Assembly: GCF_014207955.1 (NCBI RefSeq)
Contig: NZ_JACHLK010000008.1
Coordinates: 269,486 to 333,485, forward strand
Source of the DNA: Acidovorax soli
GTDB lineage: Bacteria; Pseudomonadota; Gammaproteobacteria; Burkholderiales; Burkholderiaceae_C
Direction: 5' to 3'
DNA: 64,000 nucleotides
Part shown: positions 35,096-44,526 of the stretch, one piece after another
Layout: every line of letters starts with the position of its first letter
Numbering within the stretch: the first letter of the stretch is position 1
Made by a program: the position numbers and the translations under genes
Notes under the pieces: generated by a model
The model's input: the letters and a program-made list of their open reading frames with translations, nothing else
Databases searched by the model: none
What the model was told of the DNA's origin: nothing

Positions 35096-36577
35096 TTACT
35101 TGAGCAGCGACAGCACGCCCTGGGGAATCTGGTTGGCCTGTGCCACCATCGCCGTGCCGGCCTGCTGCAGGATCTGGGCCCGCGACAGGTTGGCGGTTTC
35201 GGCGGCAAAGTCGGCGTCCAGGATGCGCGAGCGCGATGCGGACAGGTTCTCCGAGGTGATGTTCAGACTGGAGATGCTCGACTCGAAGCGGGCCTGCAAT
35301 GCGCCCAGCTTGGCGCGTTCGCCACTGATGAAGGCGAGCGCCGAGTCGACGGTCTTGAGCGATTCGGTGGCCTTGGCAAAGGTGGTCACGTCCAGGTCGG
35401 CCACGCGCTTGAGGGTGGAGCCCCCGGTGGTCAGTGCATTGCTGGCCGAAGTCACCGCGAAGGACTTGTCGGAGTCGAGGGTGATGTAGCCGCTCACGGT
35501 CGTGAAGTTGGCCGTGGTGTCGGCTGCCAGGGTGATCGTGCCGCCCGTGGCGGTTCCGTCGGCCTGCAGCTTGGTCACCGTGGTCGTGCCGGCGTTCTGC
35601 ACGGCCGTGTCGCCCACGATGATGTCGCTGCCGGTGGCGTTGGCCAGGATCACGCGGTCACCCGTTTCATTGAGCGATGCGGTGATGCCGGTCTTGGCGG
35701 ACTGGTCGTTGATGGCTGCCACTGCGGCCGAGAGGCGGTCGGCCCCCGAGGTGGCGGTCAGGGTGAACGACGCTGTCACCGGGGTTGCATTGTCCCCTTG
35801 CAGCGACAGGGTGAACGAGCCTGCGACGGCGGCGATGTCCAGTTCCACTTCCGTGCGGGCCGTGGCGGTCACGCCGGAGTTGGCCTTCACGGCGTTGATC
35901 TGGTCGGCGATGGCCTTGGCGGTCGAGTTGCTGGCCACCGACAGGGTGGCCGTGCCCAGCGAACCGCTGATCGACACGGCACCCGAGGTCACGCCGTTGG
36001 CGGGCGCCGAGGTGGCCGCGGCAGCCGCGGAGGCACCGGCACCGGCCGATGGCAGGTTCTGGTTGTTGCCGTAAACACTGGTGCGCAGGTTGGCCGTTGC
36101 AGCGACAATTGTCTGGTTGGCGTTGGCGCCGACCTGGAACTGCTGCGTACCAAAGGTGCCATCCAGCAGTTTCTGGCCGTTGAACTCGGTGGTCTGGGAG
36201 ATCCGGTCCAGTTCTGCTACCAGTTGGCCGACTTCCTGCTGCAGGGCCTGGCGGTCGCCGGCGCTGTTGGAAGCGTTGGCCGACTGCACCGCCAGTTCAC
36301 GCACACGCTGCAGGATGTCGCCGGCGGCCTTCATGGCGCCTTCCGTCACCTGCGCCAGCGAAATGCCGTCGTTGGCGTTGCGGGCCGCCTGGTTCAGGCC
36401 GCGGATCTGGCTGGTGAAGCGCTCGGAGATGGCCAGACCGGCGGCGTCGTCCTTGGCGCTGTTGATGCGCAGGCCCGACGACAGGCGCTGGATGGAGGTG
36501 TTGAGCGAACTCTGGCTCATCCCCAGGTTGCGTTGCGCCGTCAGGGAACTGACGTTGGTGTTGATGGTAGCTGCCAT
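35096..36577 (-). CDS. fliC: Flagellin, copy 1
   Basis: Filament subunit of 493 residues. The conserved ends are [18 protein letters not shown] and [14 protein letters not shown] C-terminus ([18 protein letters not shown], ending QGVLSLLK). The central Ala/Thr/Ser-rich region (about 165-390) is the exposed domain and contains no cysteine. It is the same length as copy 2 and differs by scattered substitutions (for example [10 protein letters not shown] against [10 protein letters not shown], and LSLLK against LALLR at the end). Ser/Thr density makes it a candidate for O-glycosylation. It is transcribed away from copy 2 across a 332-base spacer. A weaker sigma-28-like site precedes it. Confidence 0.96.
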   Translation of the reverse strand: MAATINTNVSSLTAQRNLGMSQSSLNTSIQRLSSGLRINSAKDDAAGLAISERFTSQIRGLNQAARNANDGISLAQVTEGAMKAAGDILQRVRELAVQSANASNSAGDRQALQQEVGQLVAELDRISQTTEFNGQKLLDGTFGTQQFQVGANANQTIVAATANLRTSVYGNNQNLPSAGAGASAAAAATSAPANGVTSGAVSISGSLGTATLSVASNSTAKAIADQINAVKANSGVTATARTEVELDIAAVAGSFTLSLQGDNATPVTASFTLTATSGADRLSAAVAAINDQSAKTGITASLNETGDRVILANATGSDIIVGDTAVQNAGTTTVTKLQADGTATGGTITLAADTTANFTTVSGYITLDSDKSFAVTSASNALTTGGSTLKRVADLDVTTFAKATESLKTVDSALAFISGERAKLGALQARFESSISSLNITSENLSASRSRILDADFAAETANLSRAQILQQAGTAMVAQANQIPQGVLSLLK

Positions 36578-36620
36578 TGCATGACTCCTGCAGAGCTGAA
36601 AACAAACATTTCTGCCGGTT

Positions 36621-36647
36621 TAAGCGTTGCCCCTCCGGCGGACTTTG
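36621..36647 (-). promoter_or_regulatory. Weak sigma-28-like promoter of flagellin copy 1
   Basis: On the minus strand CAAAGTCC, 11 bases, AACGCTTA fits the sigma-28 spacing. The -35 half is good, while only four of eight -10 positions (C, G, T, A) match GCCGATAA. It is 43 bases before the start codon. Confidence 0.45.
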
Positions 36648-36736
36648 TGGGAACGTTGGGTGAATTGTGGGCAAGGGGCGTTTTTGCGTTGGCGCGATAA
36701 GCCCGAGAAAAACCGCTCAATCTGCGCGTTTGGGCC

Positions 36737-36763
36737 TAAAGTTTTCCCGCCGCGGCCCGAAAA
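36737..36763 (+). promoter_or_regulatory. Strong sigma-28 promoter of flagellin copy 2
   Basis: TAAAGTTT, 11 bases, CCCGAAAA: the -35 half is a perfect match and the -10 half is close to GCCGATAA. It lies 146 bases before the start codon, leaving a long leader. Confidence 0.88.
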
Positions 36764-36909
36764 CCTTCTCAACGGGACGCATGAATCAAGAGTGAGGCCC
36801 GCCGTTCACCGAGAGCAGACGCGCTGCTGGTGGGCACAGCGGCCAGGTAGACCTGGCGCCCAGTTGGCGGCAACGCCATATTCAGTCAGTTCTTTTCAGG
36901 AGATTTGCC

Positions 36910-38391
36910 ATGGCAGCTACCATCAATACCAACGTCAGTTCCCTGACGGCACAGCGCAACCTGGGTACCAGCCAGACGTCGCTGAGCACGTCCATCCAGC
37001 GCCTGTCGTCGGGCCTGCGCATCAACAGCGCCAAGGACGACGCCGCCGGTCTGGCCATTTCCGAGCGCTTCACCAGCCAGATCCGCGGCCTGAACCAGGC
37101 GGTGCGCAATGCCAACGACGGCATTTCGCTGGCGCAAACGGCTGAAGGCGCCCTCAAGGCCTCCGGCGACATCCTGCAGCGTGTGCGTGAACTGGCGGTG
37201 CAGTCGGCCAACGCTTCCAACAGCGCTGGCGACCGCCAGGCCCTGCAACAGGAAGTCTCGCAGCTCGTCTCCGAACTGGACCGTATCTCGCAAACCACGG
37301 AATTCAACGGCTCCAAGCTGCTGGATGGCACCTTTGGTACGCAACAGTTCCAAGTGGGCGCCAACGCCAACCAGACCATCACGGCCTCGACCGCCAACCT
37401 GCGCACCAGCGTGTATGGCAACAACCAGAACCTGTCTTCCGCAGGTGCCGGTGTGTCCGCCGCCGCGGCTGCCACGTCCACGCCCGCCAACGGCGTGACC
37501 TCGGGTGCCGTGTCGATCAGCGGTTCGCTGGGCACGGCCACGCTGTCGGTGGCCAGCAGCTCGTCGGCCAAGACGATCGCCGACCAGATCAACGCCGTGA
37601 AGGCCAACTCCGGTGTGACCGCCACGGCCCGCACGGAAGTGGAACTGGACGTTGCTGCCACGGCAGGTTCGTACACCCTGTCGATCCTGGGTGACAACAC
37701 CACGGCGCAGAACGTGTCGTTCACGCTGACGGCCACCTCGGGTGCCGACCGCCTGTCCGCCGCTGTGGCTGCCATCAACGACCAGTCTGCCAAGACCGGT
37801 GTGACGGCCTCCCTGAACAGCGCTGGCGACCGCGTGATCCTCACGAACACCTCGGGCAACGACATCGTGGTGGGCGACACGGCCGTGCAGAACGCCGGCA
37901 CCACCACCGTGACCAAGCGCCAGGCCGATGGCACTGCTGTGGGTGGCGCTGTGACCCTGGCTGCCGACACGACGGCCCAGCAAACCACGGTGAGCGGCTA
38001 CATCACGCTGGATTCGGACAAGTCCTTCTCGGTCACGTCCGCCAGCAACGCCCTGACCACGGGTGGCTCGGCCCTGCAAAAGGTGTCGGATCTGGACGTG
38101 ACGACCTTCTCCAAGGCGACCAATGCCCTGAAGACGGTGGACTCCGCCCTGTCCTTCATCAACGGGGAACGCGCCAAGCTCGGTGCTCTGCAATCGCGCT
38201 TCGAGACCTCCATCTCGAACCTGCAGGTGACCTCGGAAAACCTGTCCGCATCGCGCTCGCGCATCCTGGATGCCGACTTCGCTTCGGAAACCGCCAACCT
38301 GTCGCGTGCCCAGATCCTGCAACAGGCCGGTACGGCGATGGTGGCCCAGGCCAACCAGTTGCCACAAGGCGTGCTGGCCCTGCTGCGTTAA
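36910..38391 (+). CDS. fliC: Flagellin, copy 2
   Basis: Second filament subunit, 493 residues, closely similar to copy 1 along its whole length, including the central domain. Synonymous choices lean to favoured codons, as in highly expressed genes, and it has the better sigma-28 promoter and a strong terminator at 38441. These suggest it is the main flagellin. The conserved segment encoded at 36991-37058 is base-for-base the same as in copy 1. It is followed by fliD, fliS and fliT. Confidence 0.96.
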   Translation: MAATINTNVSSLTAQRNLGTSQTSLSTSIQRLSSGLRINSAKDDAAGLAISERFTSQIRGLNQAVRNANDGISLAQTAEGALKASGDILQRVRELAVQSANASNSAGDRQALQQEVSQLVSELDRISQTTEFNGSKLLDGTFGTQQFQVGANANQTITASTANLRTSVYGNNQNLSSAGAGVSAAAAATSTPANGVTSGAVSISGSLGTATLSVASSSSAKTIADQINAVKANSGVTATARTEVELDVAATAGSYTLSILGDNTTAQNVSFTLTATSGADRLSAAVAAINDQSAKTGVTASLNSAGDRVILTNTSGNDIVVGDTAVQNAGTTTVTKRQADGTAVGGAVTLAADTTAQQTTVSGYITLDSDKSFSVTSASNALTTGGSALQKVSDLDVTTFSKATNALKTVDSALSFINGERAKLGALQSRFETSISNLQVTSENLSASRSRILDADFASETANLSRAQILQQAGTAMVAQANQLPQGVLALLR

Positions 38392-38440
38392 GCAGCGCAC
38401 AATGGCTGGCAGGGCCTGAAATGGCCCTGTGAGGTGCCCC

Positions 38441-38471
38441 GGCGGCGACAGTTTTCCTGTCGCCGCCTTTT
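38441..38471 (+). terminator. Intrinsic terminator after flagellin copy 2
   Basis: A perfect 11-bp stem GGCGGCGACAG / CTGTCGCCGCC with a TTTTC loop is followed by TTTT. A smaller hairpin AGGGCC / GGCCCT lies just upstream at 38411-38428. Confidence 0.9.
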
Positions 38472-38589
38472 CACCTTCAGGCCGCGCGTGCCGGGAGCGC
38501 GGGAATTGGCGGGTTTCCTGGTGTGAATAAGGACGTTCTTGGCGGCCGAACGGCGCCATAATTTCCGTTGACCAGTTCAGGAGGTTCTC

Positions 38590-40020
38590 ATGGCTACCAT
38601 TTCTTCACCAGGCGTTGCGGTCAGCGGCCTGGATGTCAAGAGCATCATCTCCCAGTTGGTGAAGCTGGAAGAAAAGCCGCTGGACACCTTGAAGCTCCAG
38701 GCGGCTGCCACGACGAGCAAGATTTCCGCCTTTGGCCAGATCAAATCCCTGGTGTCTGCACTGTCCGACGCGGCAGGCAAGCTGACCAGCGTGACCGGCT
38801 GGAATGCCGTATCCACCACCTCGTCCGACAGCAAGTTCGTGAGCGCCACCGCAGTCGGTGGCACCTTGCCTACCACCTTCAGTGTGGAGGTGCAGGGCCT
38901 GGCCAAAGCGCAGGCCACCGCGTCGGCGGCCTTGCTGCCCGTGGGCGGTGCCCTGGGTGCCGGGACCCTGCGGCTGGAACTTGGCCAGTGGAGCGTGGCA
39001 CCGGCGTCCTTCACGCCGGGCTCGGGTACGCCCGTGGACATCAGCATTTCCGCCAGCGACACCGTGAGCGATGTCGCCAGCAAGATCAATGGCTCCAATG
39101 CCGGGGTCACCGCCTCGGTGCTCAAGGATGCTTCGGGCGAGCGCCTGCTGCTGCGCAGCAAGAGCACGGGGCTGGAATCGGGCTTTCGCCTGAGCGTGAT
39201 GGAGGGTGGCGACACCGACATCAACAGCGCCGGCAACACCGATGCCACCGGCCTGTCCCGCCTCGTGGCGGGCAGCACGGTGACGCAGGTCGCGGCCAAT
39301 GCCAAGGCCACGGTCAATGGCATCGCGGTGACATCGGCCACCAACACCTTTGCCGACACGGTGTCGGGCGTGACCTTCAAGGCCGAACAGATCACCACTG
39401 CGCCCATCGAAATCAGCGTGGCCAAGGACAACAGCGTCGTCCAGAAGAACGTCGATGAGTTCGTGGCCGCCTACAACGCGATCAACCAGATCCTCAACGA
39501 GGCGACCAAGTACGACCCGGCGACCAAGTCGGCCGGCATGCTCCAGGGGGATTCGACGGCTGTGGCCCTGCAGAACTCGCTGCGCTCCGCCATCCAGTCG
39601 GTGACGAATGGCAAGGAAGGTTTCCAGCGCCTGGCAGATGTGGGCATCACACTACAGCGCGGCGGCGACCTGGCGGTGGATTCGACCAAGTTCTCCAAGG
39701 CGATGAACGAGAACATGGACGATCTGAAGAGCCTCTTTCGCAACCCAGACCCCGGCGCGGCGTCGGGCGTGGCGGTCCGTGTCAAGGCGCTGGCGACCAA
39801 TTTGCTGGGCAATGACGGATTCTTCAAGTCCAAGGACGACACGCTCAATCTGTCGCTCAAGCGCAATGAAAAAGACCGTGTGGCGACCCAGGCGAAGATC
39901 GACGCGTTCGAGAAGCGCATTACAGCGCGCTACAACGCACTGGATTCGCAGATGAGCTCGCTCAACGCCTTGAACGCCTACATCGCCCAGCAGGTGACCA
40001 CCTGGAATAAATCGACCTGA
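38590..40020 (+). CDS. fliD: Filament cap protein FliD
   Basis: FliD (HAP2) caps the filament and promotes flagellin polymerisation. The 476-residue protein has the N-terminal FliD domain (SSPGVAVSGLDVKSIISQLVKLEEKPLD), a central beta-rich region, and a C-terminal FliD_C domain with NVDEFVAAYNAINQ and the closing coiled-coil LSLKRNEKDRVATQAKIDAFEKRI. An AGGAGG ribosome site precedes the ATG. It begins 198 bases after flagellin copy 2. Confidence 0.95.
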   Translation: MATISSPGVAVSGLDVKSIISQLVKLEEKPLDTLKLQAAATTSKISAFGQIKSLVSALSDAAGKLTSVTGWNAVSTTSSDSKFVSATAVGGTLPTTFSVEVQGLAKAQATASAALLPVGGALGAGTLRLELGQWSVAPASFTPGSGTPVDISISASDTVSDVASKINGSNAGVTASVLKDASGERLLLRSKSTGLESGFRLSVMEGGDTDINSAGNTDATGLSRLVAGSTVTQVAANAKATVNGIAVTSATNTFADTVSGVTFKAEQITTAPIEISVAKDNSVVQKNVDEFVAAYNAINQILNEATKYDPATKSAGMLQGDSTAVALQNSLRSAIQSVTNGKEGFQRLADVGITLQRGGDLAVDSTKFSKAMNENMDDLKSLFRNPDPGAASGVAVRVKALATNLLGNDGFFKSKDDTLNLSLKRNEKDRVATQAKIDAFEKRITARYNALDSQMSSLNALNAYIAQQVTTWNKST

Positions 40021-40086
40021 CGGAATGCCTTTAGTTTTATCGCCATCCGCCGATAAATAAAGTATCAACCGCAAGGACCCGTCACC

Positions 40087-40542
40087 ATGTTCAGCGCCCA
40101 CAACCCCCGTGCAGCCAACGCTTACCAACGCATCAATGTGGAAACCAGCATGCACACGATCGACCAGCACCAGCTGGTCGCCCTGCTGTATGAAGGTGCG
40201 CTGGGCGCCATCGCCACGGCGCGCGGCGCCATGGCCCGCGGCGACGTGGCAACCAAGTGCAACGCCGTCTCCAAGGCAGTCCGCATCATCGAGGAAGGCC
40301 TGAGCACTGCGCTGGACCCGGTCGACGGCGGCGAACTGGCGCAGAACCTGGGGGCTCTGTACGACTACTGCGTGCGCCGCCTGATCCTGGCCAATGCCCG
40401 CAACGACGACGCCATGATGGAGGAAGTCATGCGCCTGATCGAGCCCATCGCCCTCGGCTGGAACGAGATCAAGAAGAACAACAACGGCGCAGCCCCGGCT
40501 GCTGCCACCGCTTCGGGCCAGCCTGTGCTGGTGGAGGCATGA
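40087..40542 (+). CDS. fliS: Flagellin export chaperone FliS
   Basis: FliS binds the flagellin C-terminus and prevents early polymerisation. The 151-residue helical protein starts MFSAHNPRAANAYQRINVETSM and contains HQLVALLYEGALGAIATARGAM and AQNLGALYDYCVRRLILANARND, both family hallmarks. A short Ala-rich tail makes it slightly longer than the 136-residue enterobacterial form. It is 66 bases after fliD and 3 bases before fliT. Confidence 0.96.
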   Translation: MFSAHNPRAANAYQRINVETSMHTIDQHQLVALLYEGALGAIATARGAMARGDVATKCNAVSKAVRIIEEGLSTALDPVDGGELAQNLGALYDYCVRRLILANARNDDAMMEEVMRLIEPIALGWNEIKKNNNGAAPAAATASGQPVLVEA

Positions 40543-40545
40543 ACC

Positions 40546-40845
40546 ATGTCCCACATGCTGATTGATTACTACAAAGCCATTGAAGACAGCAGCGCCAAGA
40601 TGCTGGAGGCCGCCAAGCTCAAGGACTGGGATGGCGTGGTGCGCTACGAGGGGGCCTGCGCCGTGCTGATCGAGCAGCTGCGCTTCAAGTCCCAGGAGCA
40701 CGAGCTGCTGCCCGAGCACCGCCGCGAGAAGACGCGCATCATGCAGCGCATCCTGCGCAACGATGCCCAGATCCGCTGCCTGGCCGAACCCTGGCTGGCA
40801 CAGTTCGAACACCTGTTCGAAGGCCAGCCGCAGATGATGCACTGA
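40546..40845 (+). CDS. fliT: FliD export chaperone FliT
   Basis: The 99-residue helical protein starts MSHMLIDYYKAIEDSSAKMLEAAKLKDWD and lies directly after fliS, where FliT is expected. FliT chaperones the cap protein FliD and in enterobacteria also restrains the master regulator. Sequence conservation in the family is low, so the call rests on size, predicted helices and position. Confidence 0.85.
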   Translation: MSHMLIDYYKAIEDSSAKMLEAAKLKDWDGVVRYEGACAVLIEQLRFKSQEHELLPEHRREKTRIMQRILRNDAQIRCLAEPWLAQFEHLFEGQPQMMH

Positions 40846-40913
40846 ACAGGGTATGGGCAAGGAGGGCGCCGCTTGGTGGCCTCCTTTTGCCGGTCCTGCT
40901 TCCTGCCGGGAAG

Positions 40914-40954
40914 AAAAAAGCCACCGCACGTCGCAAGACGGCCGGTGGCTTTTT
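40914..40954 (+). terminator. Intrinsic terminator after fliDST
   Basis: AAAAAGCCACCG and CGGTGGCTTTTT flank a 16-base loop containing TCGCAAGACG. The T-run lies on the right and the A-run on the left, so it could work in both directions. A smaller hairpin GGAGG / CCTCC followed by TTTT lies just upstream (40861-40888). The 456-base gap 40846-41301 holds these hairpins and repeat copy C, and no gene. Confidence 0.82.
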
Positions 40955-41126
40955 GCTGCCTGTTGGCTACGGCAGAAGGTGCCTGGTGGGCCATGCCGCT
41001 GCAGGATCAATGGCGTTATCGATGTGGCGAATGCTGCTGGGCGAGCGGAATTGAATCGAAATCTGAAGCAAACTGGGCGTGCCCATTACCCATGGCGCAT
41101 GAAACCGGCGCGCCCCAATCCAGTGC

Positions 41127-41298
41127 CCCCGTGCAAGGGCCGCCCCGCCGCACCGGGGGCGTCCCCCTCCCGACTCGCGCAGCGAGTCGGGAGAGGGGCT
41201 GAGGGCCGCGGCTCCAAGCCTGCCTGCGCAGGCTTGGACGTGCCCGAAGAGTGGCCGCCTCTGGCGGACACACCGAGGCGCGCAGCGCCTCAGGGGGT
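41127..41298 (+). repeat. Structured intergenic repeat, copy C (long form)
   Basis: Nearly identical to copy B (16389-16565) except in the variable hairpin, which here is CTCCCGACTCGC-GCA-GCGAGTCGGGAG, a perfect 12-bp stem with a GCA loop. It then has the same CCAAGCCTGC / GCAGGCTTGG palindrome and the closing GAGGCGC-GCA-GCGCCTC stem. It ends 3 bases before the fliE stop codon. Confidence 0.8.
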
Positions 41299-41301
41299 AC
41301 G

Positions 41302-41613
41302 TCAGACCTGCATATTCATGATGTCGGTATAGGCCTGCACCATGCGGTTGCGCACATGCAGCGTGGCCTGGAAGCCGATCTGCGCCTTCTGGATGGCCAC
41401 CATGGTCTCTTCCAGGCTGACCGAGGGATTTTCCAGCTGAACTTCCTTTTGCAGGTCGCCCGACTTGTTCTGTGCGGCGCTCACCGACTGCAGGGCCCCC
41501 TTGAGCGCGCCCGAGAAGCCCACATCGTTGCCTTCGGCCTGGGGCATCGCGGCGCGGCGCGCCATGCCGGCACCCATCATGGGGGTGGTGGAGCTGGGGA
41601 TGCGGAGGTCCAT
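41302..41613 (-). CDS. fliE: Rod-MS ring junction protein FliE
   Basis: FliE joins the MS ring to the proximal rod and is needed early for export. The 103-residue protein has the conserved C-terminal part VQLENPSVSLEETMVAIQKAQIGFQATLHVRNRMVQAYTDIMNMQV, cut here into its two recognisable halves: ENPSVSLEETMVAIQ and RNRMVQAYTDIM. Length matches the family (104). It is transcribed leftward, divergent from fliF, as in enterobacteria. Confidence 0.96.
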   Translation of the reverse strand: MDLRIPSSTTPMMGAGMARRAAMPQAEGNDVGFSGALKGALQSVSAAQNKSGDLQKEVQLENPSVSLEETMVAIQKAQIGFQATLHVRNRMVQAYTDIMNMQV

Positions 41614-41788
41614 GGCGGTGTCCGTTGGGGATGGGGGATGTTGTGATCGTAGCCAGGCCCCGGCCGGCCATCATGGGGAATAGATGGTCAAAGGGGCGGC
41701 TTATCGGCAGAACATGGCGGCACCTTGAGCCGAATAATCGAGCCCACGCCAAGGTCCGTTGCCGGGCCCCACCTATTGGAAAAGCACG
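41614..41788. promoter_or_regulatory. Divergent fliE / fliF control region
   Basis: This 175-base gap must contain promoters for fliE and the fliF operon. On the minus strand 41701-41708 reads GCCGATAA, a perfect sigma-28 -10 element, but the sequence 11 bases before it (CAAGGTGC) is a poor -35. A partial mirror, GCCGAATAA, follows on the plus strand at about 41730-41738, so the two form an inverted repeat that could be an operator. The assignment is tentative. Confidence 0.35.
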
Positions 41789-43498
41789 ATGTCTGCAGTT
41801 GCCGAAGTCCCACTCGCTCCGCTCGCACCTCCCGCTGCCACCCCCAGTCCCAACTGGCTGCAGCGGTTGACCAGCCTCGACCGGGCCCAGCGCATGCGCC
41901 TGGGTGTGGGGGTGGCGCTGCTCGTGGCCGTTGCGGTCGCTGCCATCGTGCTGGGCCGCCAGCCCGACTACCGCGTCCTGTTTTCCAACCTCAACGACAA
42001 GGATGGCGGCGCCATCGTGGCCCAGCTGTCCACGATGAACGTTCCCTACAAGTACGCCGAAGGCGGCGGCGCGATCCTGATTCCCGCCGAGAAGGTGCAC
42101 GACGTGCGCCTGCGCCTGGCCACCCAGGGCCTGCCCCGCGGCTCGGTCACGGGCTTCGAGCTGATGGAGACCAACCGCTTCGGCATGACCCAGTTCCAGG
42201 AGCGCCTGAACTTCCAGCGCGGCCTGGAGGGCGAACTGACCCGCTCCATCCAGGCCCTGTCCTCGGTGCAGAGCGCCCGCGTGCACCTGGCGCTGCCCAA
42301 CCAGAACGGCTTCTTCCGCGAGCAGCAAAAGCCCTCGGCCTCGGTGCTGGTCAGCCTGCACCCCGGCCGCTTCCTGGACCGTGCCCAATTGGCCGGCATC
42401 GTCCACCTCGTGGCCTCCAGCGTGCCTGAACTGGCCCCCTCGGCCGTGAGCGTGCTCGACGACACGGGCAAGCTGCTGTCGCAGTCGCCCGATGGCGCTG
42501 GCGCCAATGCCATCGATGCGCAGCAGATGCTCTATGGCCAGCAGATCGAACAGCAGCTCACGCGCCGCATCCAGGAGATTCTGGAGCCCGTGGTCGGCCG
42601 CAACAATGTGCGGGCCCAGGTGTCTGCCGAGCTGGATTTCAGCCGCACCGAGTCCACCTCCGAGCAGTTCCGTCCCAACCAGACCCCCGATGCCAAGGCC
42701 GTGCGCAGCCAGCAGATGCTGGAAACCTCCGGCACGGCCCAGAAGACCGCCACCGGCGTGCCCGGTGCCGTTGCCAACCAACCGCCTGCACCCTCGGCTG
42801 CACCCATCAACGGTGCCAATCCTGCGCCCCAGGCTGCTGGCCAGCAAGGCTCGGAAGAGTCCTCCAGCAAGCGCGAGTCCACCACCAACTACGAAGTGGA
42901 CAAGACCGTGCGGGTCGTCCGTGGCAACAACTGGGCCATCAAGCGCCTGAACGCCGCCGTGGTGGTCAACTACCAGTCGACCGAAGACAAGGGCAAGACC
43001 GTCACCAAGGCGCTCACCCCCGAGCAGCTGGAGCAGATGAAGGCCCTGGTGCGTGAAACCATTGGTTTCAACAGCGAGCGCGGCGATTCGGTGAACATCA
43101 TGAACACGCCGTTCCAGGTGGAAGCCGCTTCCTCGACCGAGGTGCCGCTGTGGAAGCAGCCCGAGGTTATCGATGTGGCCAAGAGCTTTGCCTGGCCGGT
43201 GGGGGCCCTGCTGTTTGCTGCCATGGTGCTGCTGGGCCTGGTGCGCCCGGCGCTCAAGGGAGCAGCGGAACCCAAGACGGCCAAGGCCGGTGAACTGCCC
43301 AGGTCCGGCGGACAGCTCGATGCCATCGAGGCCGAGCAGCCCGATCGCCCGGCTTTGCCGTCCCCTGGCAAGAAGGAAGAGAATGTGGTCGCCACGCCAG
43401 AGCAGCTGCGCCTGGAAGAGGCACGCGTGCTGGCCAAGGAAAACCCCGTGGCCGTCGCCAATATTCTCAAATCCTGGGTGAACGGCGAAAATGCCTGA
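41789..43498 (+). CDS. fliF: Flagellar MS-ring protein FliF
   Basis: FliF forms the MS ring in the inner membrane. The 569-residue protein has a first membrane segment at about 39-57 (LGVGVALLVAVAVAAIVLG), the YscJ-type ring-building domain with YRVLFSNLNDKDGGAIVAQL, and a long periplasmic region. A second membrane segment lies at about 468-488 (SFAWPVGALLFAAMVLLGLV) and the tail is the FliG-binding site. The ATG at 41789 starts MSAVAEVPL. It heads the operon fliF-fliR and is 32 bases from fliG. Confidence 0.96.
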   Translation: MSAVAEVPLAPLAPPAATPSPNWLQRLTSLDRAQRMRLGVGVALLVAVAVAAIVLGRQPDYRVLFSNLNDKDGGAIVAQLSTMNVPYKYAEGGGAILIPAEKVHDVRLRLATQGLPRGSVTGFELMETNRFGMTQFQERLNFQRGLEGELTRSIQALSSVQSARVHLALPNQNGFFREQQKPSASVLVSLHPGRFLDRAQLAGIVHLVASSVPELAPSAVSVLDDTGKLLSQSPDGAGANAIDAQQMLYGQQIEQQLTRRIQEILEPVVGRNNVRAQVSAELDFSRTESTSEQFRPNQTPDAKAVRSQQMLETSGTAQKTATGVPGAVANQPPAPSAAPINGANPAPQAAGQQGSEESSSKRESTTNYEVDKTVRVVRGNNWAIKRLNAAVVVNYQSTEDKGKTVTKALTPEQLEQMKALVRETIGFNSERGDSVNIMNTPFQVEAASSTEVPLWKQPEVIDVAKSFAWPVGALLFAAMVLLGLVRPALKGAAEPKTAKAGELPRSGGQLDAIEAEQPDRPALPSPGKKEENVVATPEQLRLEEARVLAKENPVAVANILKSWVNGENA

Positions 43499-43530
43499 GC
43501 CCGTCGCAGCTTCACATGCTTGGATAGCCC

Positions 43531-44526
43531 ATGGATGAACAAGGTCTCAACGACGCAGCCATCATGCTGATGTCCCTCGGCGAGGAGGAGGCTGCCGAAG
43601 TCTTCAAGCACCTCTCGCCCAAGGAGGTCCAGAAGCTGGGCGAGACCATCGCGCGCATGAAATCGGTGTCGCGCGAAAAGGTGGACAGCGTCATCAACCG
43701 CTTTGCCGACGCCGCTGCCGCGCAGAGCCTGCTGGTGTCCGACACCGGCAACTACGTGCGCGCCGTGCTCAAGCGCGCCCTGGGCGACGACAAGGCCTCG
43801 CTGCTGATCGACCGCATCCTGCAGGGGGGCGACGTCTCCGGCATCGAAAGCCTCAAGTGGATGGACCCGCTGTCGGTGGCCGAGCTGCTGCGCAACGAGC
43901 ACCCCCAGATCGTTGCGGCCATCCTGGTGCACCTGGACAGCGAGCAGGCCTCGGGCATCCTGATGCACCTGACCGACCGCCAGCGCAGCGAGATCCTGCT
44001 GCGCGTGGCCACGCTCGAAGGCATCCAGCCCACGGCGCTCAAGGACCTCAACGAGGTGCTGTTCAAGGTGCTCGCCGGCGGCGACAAGATCCGCAAGAGC
44101 TCGCTGGGCGGCGTCAAGGCCGCGGCCGAGATCATCAACCTGCTGGGCTCCAACATGGATGCCGTGGTGATCGAGTCCATCCGCGGCTACGACCCCGACC
44201 TGGCGCAGAAGATCATGGACAAGATGTTCGTGTTCGAAGACGTGCTCAAGCTTGACAACACCGCCATCCAGGCCGTGCTCAAGGAAGTGGCGTCGGAGAC
44301 GCTCATCGTCGCGCTCAAGGGGGCCGTGCCCGAGTTGCGCGACAAGTTCCTGTCCAACATGTCCTCGCGCGCGGCCGAAGCCCTGCGCGAAGACCTGGAA
44401 TCGCGCGGCCCGATGCGCCTGTCCGAAGTGGAAGCGCAGCAAAAGGAAATCCTCAAGACGATCCGCCGCCTGTCCGACGAAGGCCAGATCGTGATCGGTG
44501 GTGGTGGCGACGATGCCTTCGTCTAG
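43531..44526 (+). CDS. fliG: Motor switch protein FliG
   Basis: FliG is the rotor protein that contacts MotA. The 331-residue protein has the N-terminal FliF-binding domain, the middle EHPQIVAAILVHL motif (about 123-135), and the C-terminal torque domain with MFVFEDVLKLDNTAIQAVLKEV. The length is exactly that of E. coli FliG. It overlaps the start of fliH by 14 bases. Confidence 0.97.
   Translation: MDEQGLNDAAIMLMSLGEEEAAEVFKHLSPKEVQKLGETIARMKSVSREKVDSVINRFADAAAAQSLLVSDTGNYVRAVLKRALGDDKASLLIDRILQGGDVSGIESLKWMDPLSVAELLRNEHPQIVAAILVHLDSEQASGILMHLTDRQRSEILLRVATLEGIQPTALKDLNEVLFKVLAGGDKIRKSSLGGVKAAAEIINLLGSNMDAVVIESIRGYDPDLAQKIMDKMFVFEDVLKLDNTAIQAVLKEVASETLIVALKGAVPELRDKFLSNMSSRAAEALREDLESRGPMRLSEVEAQQKEILKTIRRLSDEGQIVIGGGGDDAFV

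Larger units (their letters stand above)
36578..36909. other. 332-base spacer between divergent flagellin genes
   Basis: No gene is present. The spacer holds a sigma-28 promoter for each flagellin (36621-36647 leftward, 36737-36763 rightward). Copy 2 has an untranslated leader of roughly 140 bases with a CAGGAG ribosome site at 36897-36902. Copy 1 has a GCAGGAG site at about 36584-36590. Because it is flanked by inverted flagellin copies, this segment could invert by recombination. Confidence 0.7.
35096..38391. repeat. Large inverted repeat formed by the two flagellin genes
   Basis: The two 1482-base coding sequences are inverted copies around a 332-base spacer. Their 5' parts contain long identical runs (for example 68 bases at 36991-37058, and about 40 bases just after), enough for homologous recombination. 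Identity is lower in the central domain. This architecture allows inversion of the promoter spacer or gene conversion between copies. Confidence 0.85.

Noticed and set aside
38526..38556. Possible sigma-28 promoter before fliD (TAAG ... GCCGAACG)
   Set aside because: The gap between TAAG and GCCGAACG is 13 bases instead of 15, and the -10 match is partial.
36886..38559. Long open frame antisense to flagellin copy 2, and similar long frames opposite flhA, cheA, flgK and others
   Set aside because: They are by-products of high-GC codon bias: composition is His/Arg/Gly-rich, no family is recognisable, and the sense frames are clear genes.
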